DNA of 64,000 nt from Haliclona indistincta (Eukaryota; Porifera; Demospongiae; Haplosclerida; Chalinidae). Within the stretch, counting starts at the first letter, position 1. Every line of letters begins with the position of its first letter. The position numbers and the translations under genes are program-made. The DNA is taken from assembly GCA_964017065.1 (NCBI GenBank), contig OZ024789.1, positions 5,287,254 through 5,351,253 on the forward strand, written 5' to 3'. Under the pieces are notes generated by a model, which was not told the DNA's origin, did not search any database, and saw nothing but the letters and a program-made list of their open reading frames with translations. Of this stretch, positions 61,480-64,000 are shown piece after piece.

Positions 61480-63338
61480 TCGGCGTTTTACAGCTAGTTG
61501 ATTTCTTGCGCTTCACAGGTTGTTTCTTTTGGTTGAGGAGAGGACGAATACGACGTAACAATTCTAGCTTTGCTTGATGGGTCTTAAAGTGACCATCATT
61601 TTTTGTGACTTCGACTAATAATTTTTATTGTTCAAGTTAAAGCATGATAGTCGGTTGTAAAACTAATATTAAAAAATTTCTCTCCAACTGCCGCACAAGA
61701 TGACCACGCCTTGTATGATAACGAGCCATTTTCTTCCTAGGGTCATTTAAGAATTCTGCCAAATTAGTGCATAGCTTACATTCACATGTCACAAAATCAG
61801 CATGCACGAACCAATTTGGCGCCTGTTTTGTATGCTGTTCTAAAGTGGTGACACACTGAGATATAAGAGAGGTGAGAGCAGTACTGCTGTTCTCCTTCAT
61901 GGTCTGGTGTAGCTCTATGGCAGCTGGTACTAATGTGTCAAGTAATGAATAGCGCTTCGGTTGTCTGAAGAAACTTGGTATTACAACTACCAACTGGTCT
62001 TCACATTGTAAGGCACACAGAGTCTTGAATAGATCACAGACAAACTCCTTTGAACGAGCATAATAAGAGTTGATGCTATCATTGTCTTGTTCATTAGTCA
62101 AGGCGTGGCAGACGACATCAACCATTTTCTGGCAGACATTCAATCCTTGAGACGACAAGGAACCAGTAGCTAATGAAGACAGAAAGTTGCAAGAAATATT
62201 CATATTAATATCGACAGCACTCTCAAGAAGGGCCACTAGTGCTTCTTGAAGTTGCTCCCACCCAAAAGCATTGCCCAACTCCACAACCATCTCACAAAAT
62301 GATTGATGCTCCAATACATTGACATGAACGCCGACACCTTTAAACAGCTCACATGTCAAATCTCTTGCCTTGAGCTGTTTTAGACATGACAACAGAGTGA
62401 TCATACTTCACTCATCAACATGGAAATGTGCGTTCTTGCTGACAGCAACTATCTCCTTCGCCAGGTTCTCACACTCTCCTTGCTGTGTCTGAGATTCACA
62501 AAGCTTGAAATTCAAATTTTCTATTGCTTTGTTGACACCATCCAGTGAATCAGTCACCAATATTGTATGCTTCCTTGGCCAAATAAACAATGCAGCTTTG
62601 TGGTAGAACTTGTCTAACGTTGCTCCCTCATTACCTGTGAATGGTTCAAAGTCTTGTGCAGCTGGTTTACTTGATTCAAATACATTCTCAGGTACTATTT
62701 CATCGCGGCTGATAGAAATACTGTCAAGAAGCTTGCCATCGGGTGAAACCAACTTTAATGCGTCCAAGTACTCTTCATCCAGGTCCCTATCAGTTAAATC
62801 CTCAGGAAAAAACCTACGTCCACAACCAGTCGAGTAATGCTGTCGCAATGACACGATACCAAGATAAAGACAAAACTTGCTTTGCTTCTCCGCCTCTAGA
62901 ATTAGCTCAGCTTTGGCTCTGTCGCCGTTTTTTAGCAACTCAAATAAAAGACTTGCTTCACAATACCTGCATGTGATTCAGAATGTATGCCATTAACTTT
63001 GGACCATCTTCATCTTGTTCCCACTTCCTCATGTCTTCTACCACTTTAGCAACGACTTCACTATTATCAATAGGGACAGGGCAAGCACCATCTCCAGAGT
63101 ATACTAGATTATAAACTAGACACAATCTGTATCCTCTGGTCACCTCACACAGCTCGTGCTCACAATCAGCATAGAAAGCAGCATAGTTGCAATCAGCGAC
63201 ACCCTTCGAACCAGAAAAGTTAAATATCTGTTCCTCATTTCGATGTCTAACACGAAGCTCACCACCATCATAGTCGGACGGAAGCTGTATCACTAGAGTA
63301 CCGAACATTTTGTCCATCTTCTCTGTATCACGATGAGG
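61480..63338 (-). pseudogene. 2OG-Fe(II) dioxygenase family, decayed copy at right end
   Basis: Exon 2 equivalent of the family, starting PHRDTEKMDKMFG at 63338; exon 1 would lie beyond the window. Three lesions: a net 4-bp insertion near 62965 shifts the frame after AYILNH; CGA to TGA at about 62406-62408 creates a stop after HVDE (the 43951-47263 locus still has Arg); and a shift near 61655 breaks the C-terminus, whose remains continue to about 61480 (IRPLLNQKKQPVKRKK). HxD, His and Arg catalytic residues are still present. Closest to the split gene at 38834-47263. Confidence 0.8.
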
Positions 63339-63840
63339 CTGTAATAGAGGCAACATTTAAATTATGTACAATAGAAATATGGCATTAATTTTGCCGTTTA
63401 GTTGACAACCATACAACTCTATATTATACCAAGGCTTATCACAGTGAGAGAAAACAGTTATTCATCTTTGGGGCTGCTTGCCCTTTTGATCTAGTTCCCC
63501 CTTGAGTCACACAAACTCAATATCTTGCCACCAATTTTTAATTGCCCTGCTTCACTCCATTGGAACAATTTGGCAAAAAGAAGACTTCTTCTAAACACAT
63601 GGCCTAGGTAATTGCAGCACACCAAATGTAAATGTTCTTGTTAAGGCTCAGTATTTACTTAGTTACCATGCCGGTTCCACTGCATGGCTATAGCTCACAT
63701 AGTTGCCAAGTTTTCAAAATTCGTATTTGAGACATTTGACCACACCCACTAATTCTAGAATTTAATGACCAAACCCTATCACTACAAGTAATAAAAACAT
63801 TTTAACCAAAATGCAAGAGATTTAGGGTTGGTACATTTGT
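63339..63840. other. Dioxygenase intron sequence and MITE relic
   Basis: Matches the intron of the 43951-47263 gene without the 763-bp insert, then a relic at 63698-63790 starting CATAGTTGCCAAGTTTTCAA. Confidence 0.55.
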
Positions 63841-64000
63841 CGAAAAAGAAAGGAAACAAGATTTTGAGGATTGTAACAATAGCAGTGTAATGCTACCTCC
63901 CTATTAAATTAACCACAACTATTGAAAGCAGTTAATTTAGGGAGGTAGCATTACACTGCTATTGTTACAATCCTCAAAATCTTGTTTCCTTTCTTTTTCG
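63841..64000. repeat. ~70-bp near-perfect palindrome at window end
   Basis: Left arm from CGAAAAAGAAAGGAAACAAG (63841) to about 63913; right arm from 63931 to 64000; loop of about 17 bp. One 3-bp difference. The outer edge coincides with the last base of the window, so the arms may extend further. Confidence 0.9.

Overview
This is animal nuclear DNA, most likely from a sponge (Porifera, demosponge-like). The evidence is AT-rich sequence, very short GT-AG introns (about 50-120 bp), dense small foldback transposons, and animal gene families (tetraspanin, Ig-domain protein, class C and adhesion GPCRs, a POT-family transporter). The sponge assignment is inferred from compactness and gene flavour; no marker gene proves it.

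Layout. At 1-2.1 kb there is a remnant of a 2-oxoglutarate/Fe(II) dioxygenase gene (2OGFeDO) and one unassigned candidate exon. A large tandem duplication follows. Unit 1 (about 2.1-20.4 kb) and unit 2 (about 21.8-38.2 kb) carry the same gene order: tetraspanin (-), a block of nested foldback elements, POT transporter (+), Ig protein (-), 2OGFeDO gene (-). The copies differ mainly by transposon insertions and point lesions. Between them (20.4-21.8 kb) lie a paralogous segment that keeps three empty transposon sites, and a 1 kb terminal-inverted-repeat element. From 38.8 to 47.3 kb another 2OGFeDO gene is split by a 4.5 kb DNA transposon coding for an XPG/PIN-like nuclease (Academ-like). An intronless class C GPCR follows (49.3-52.0 kb), then a decayed element with long terminal inverted repeats (52.0-53.8 kb), a complete adhesion GPCR of about 21 exons (55.2-59.3 kb), and a decayed 2OGFeDO pseudogene running to the right end (61.5-63.3 kb).

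The most notable object is a 5.1 kb DNA transposon at 8651-13773, present only in duplication unit 1. It has 53-bp perfect terminal inverted repeats, a 10-12 bp target duplication and a clean empty site in unit 2. It encodes an apparently intact six-exon, 948-codon protein that joins a ZAD-like zinc finger to a DUF6589-like putative transposase, and a convergent RecQ-family helicase with one premature stop. A non-autonomous relative with matching ends lies at 20939-21961.

A second unusual group is a foldback family of about 1.2-1.5 kb (4051-5385, 5497-7031, 7843-14873, 31450-32682 and copies). It inserts between A and T without target duplication and ends in a hairpin plus CTRA, which resembles Helitron behaviour. 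Of the five 2OGFeDO loci only the one at 35251-38247 looks intact. Both POT copies and both Ig copies carry disabling lesions, while both tetraspanin copies and the two GPCRs look intact. Gene models rest on reading splice sites and frames by eye.
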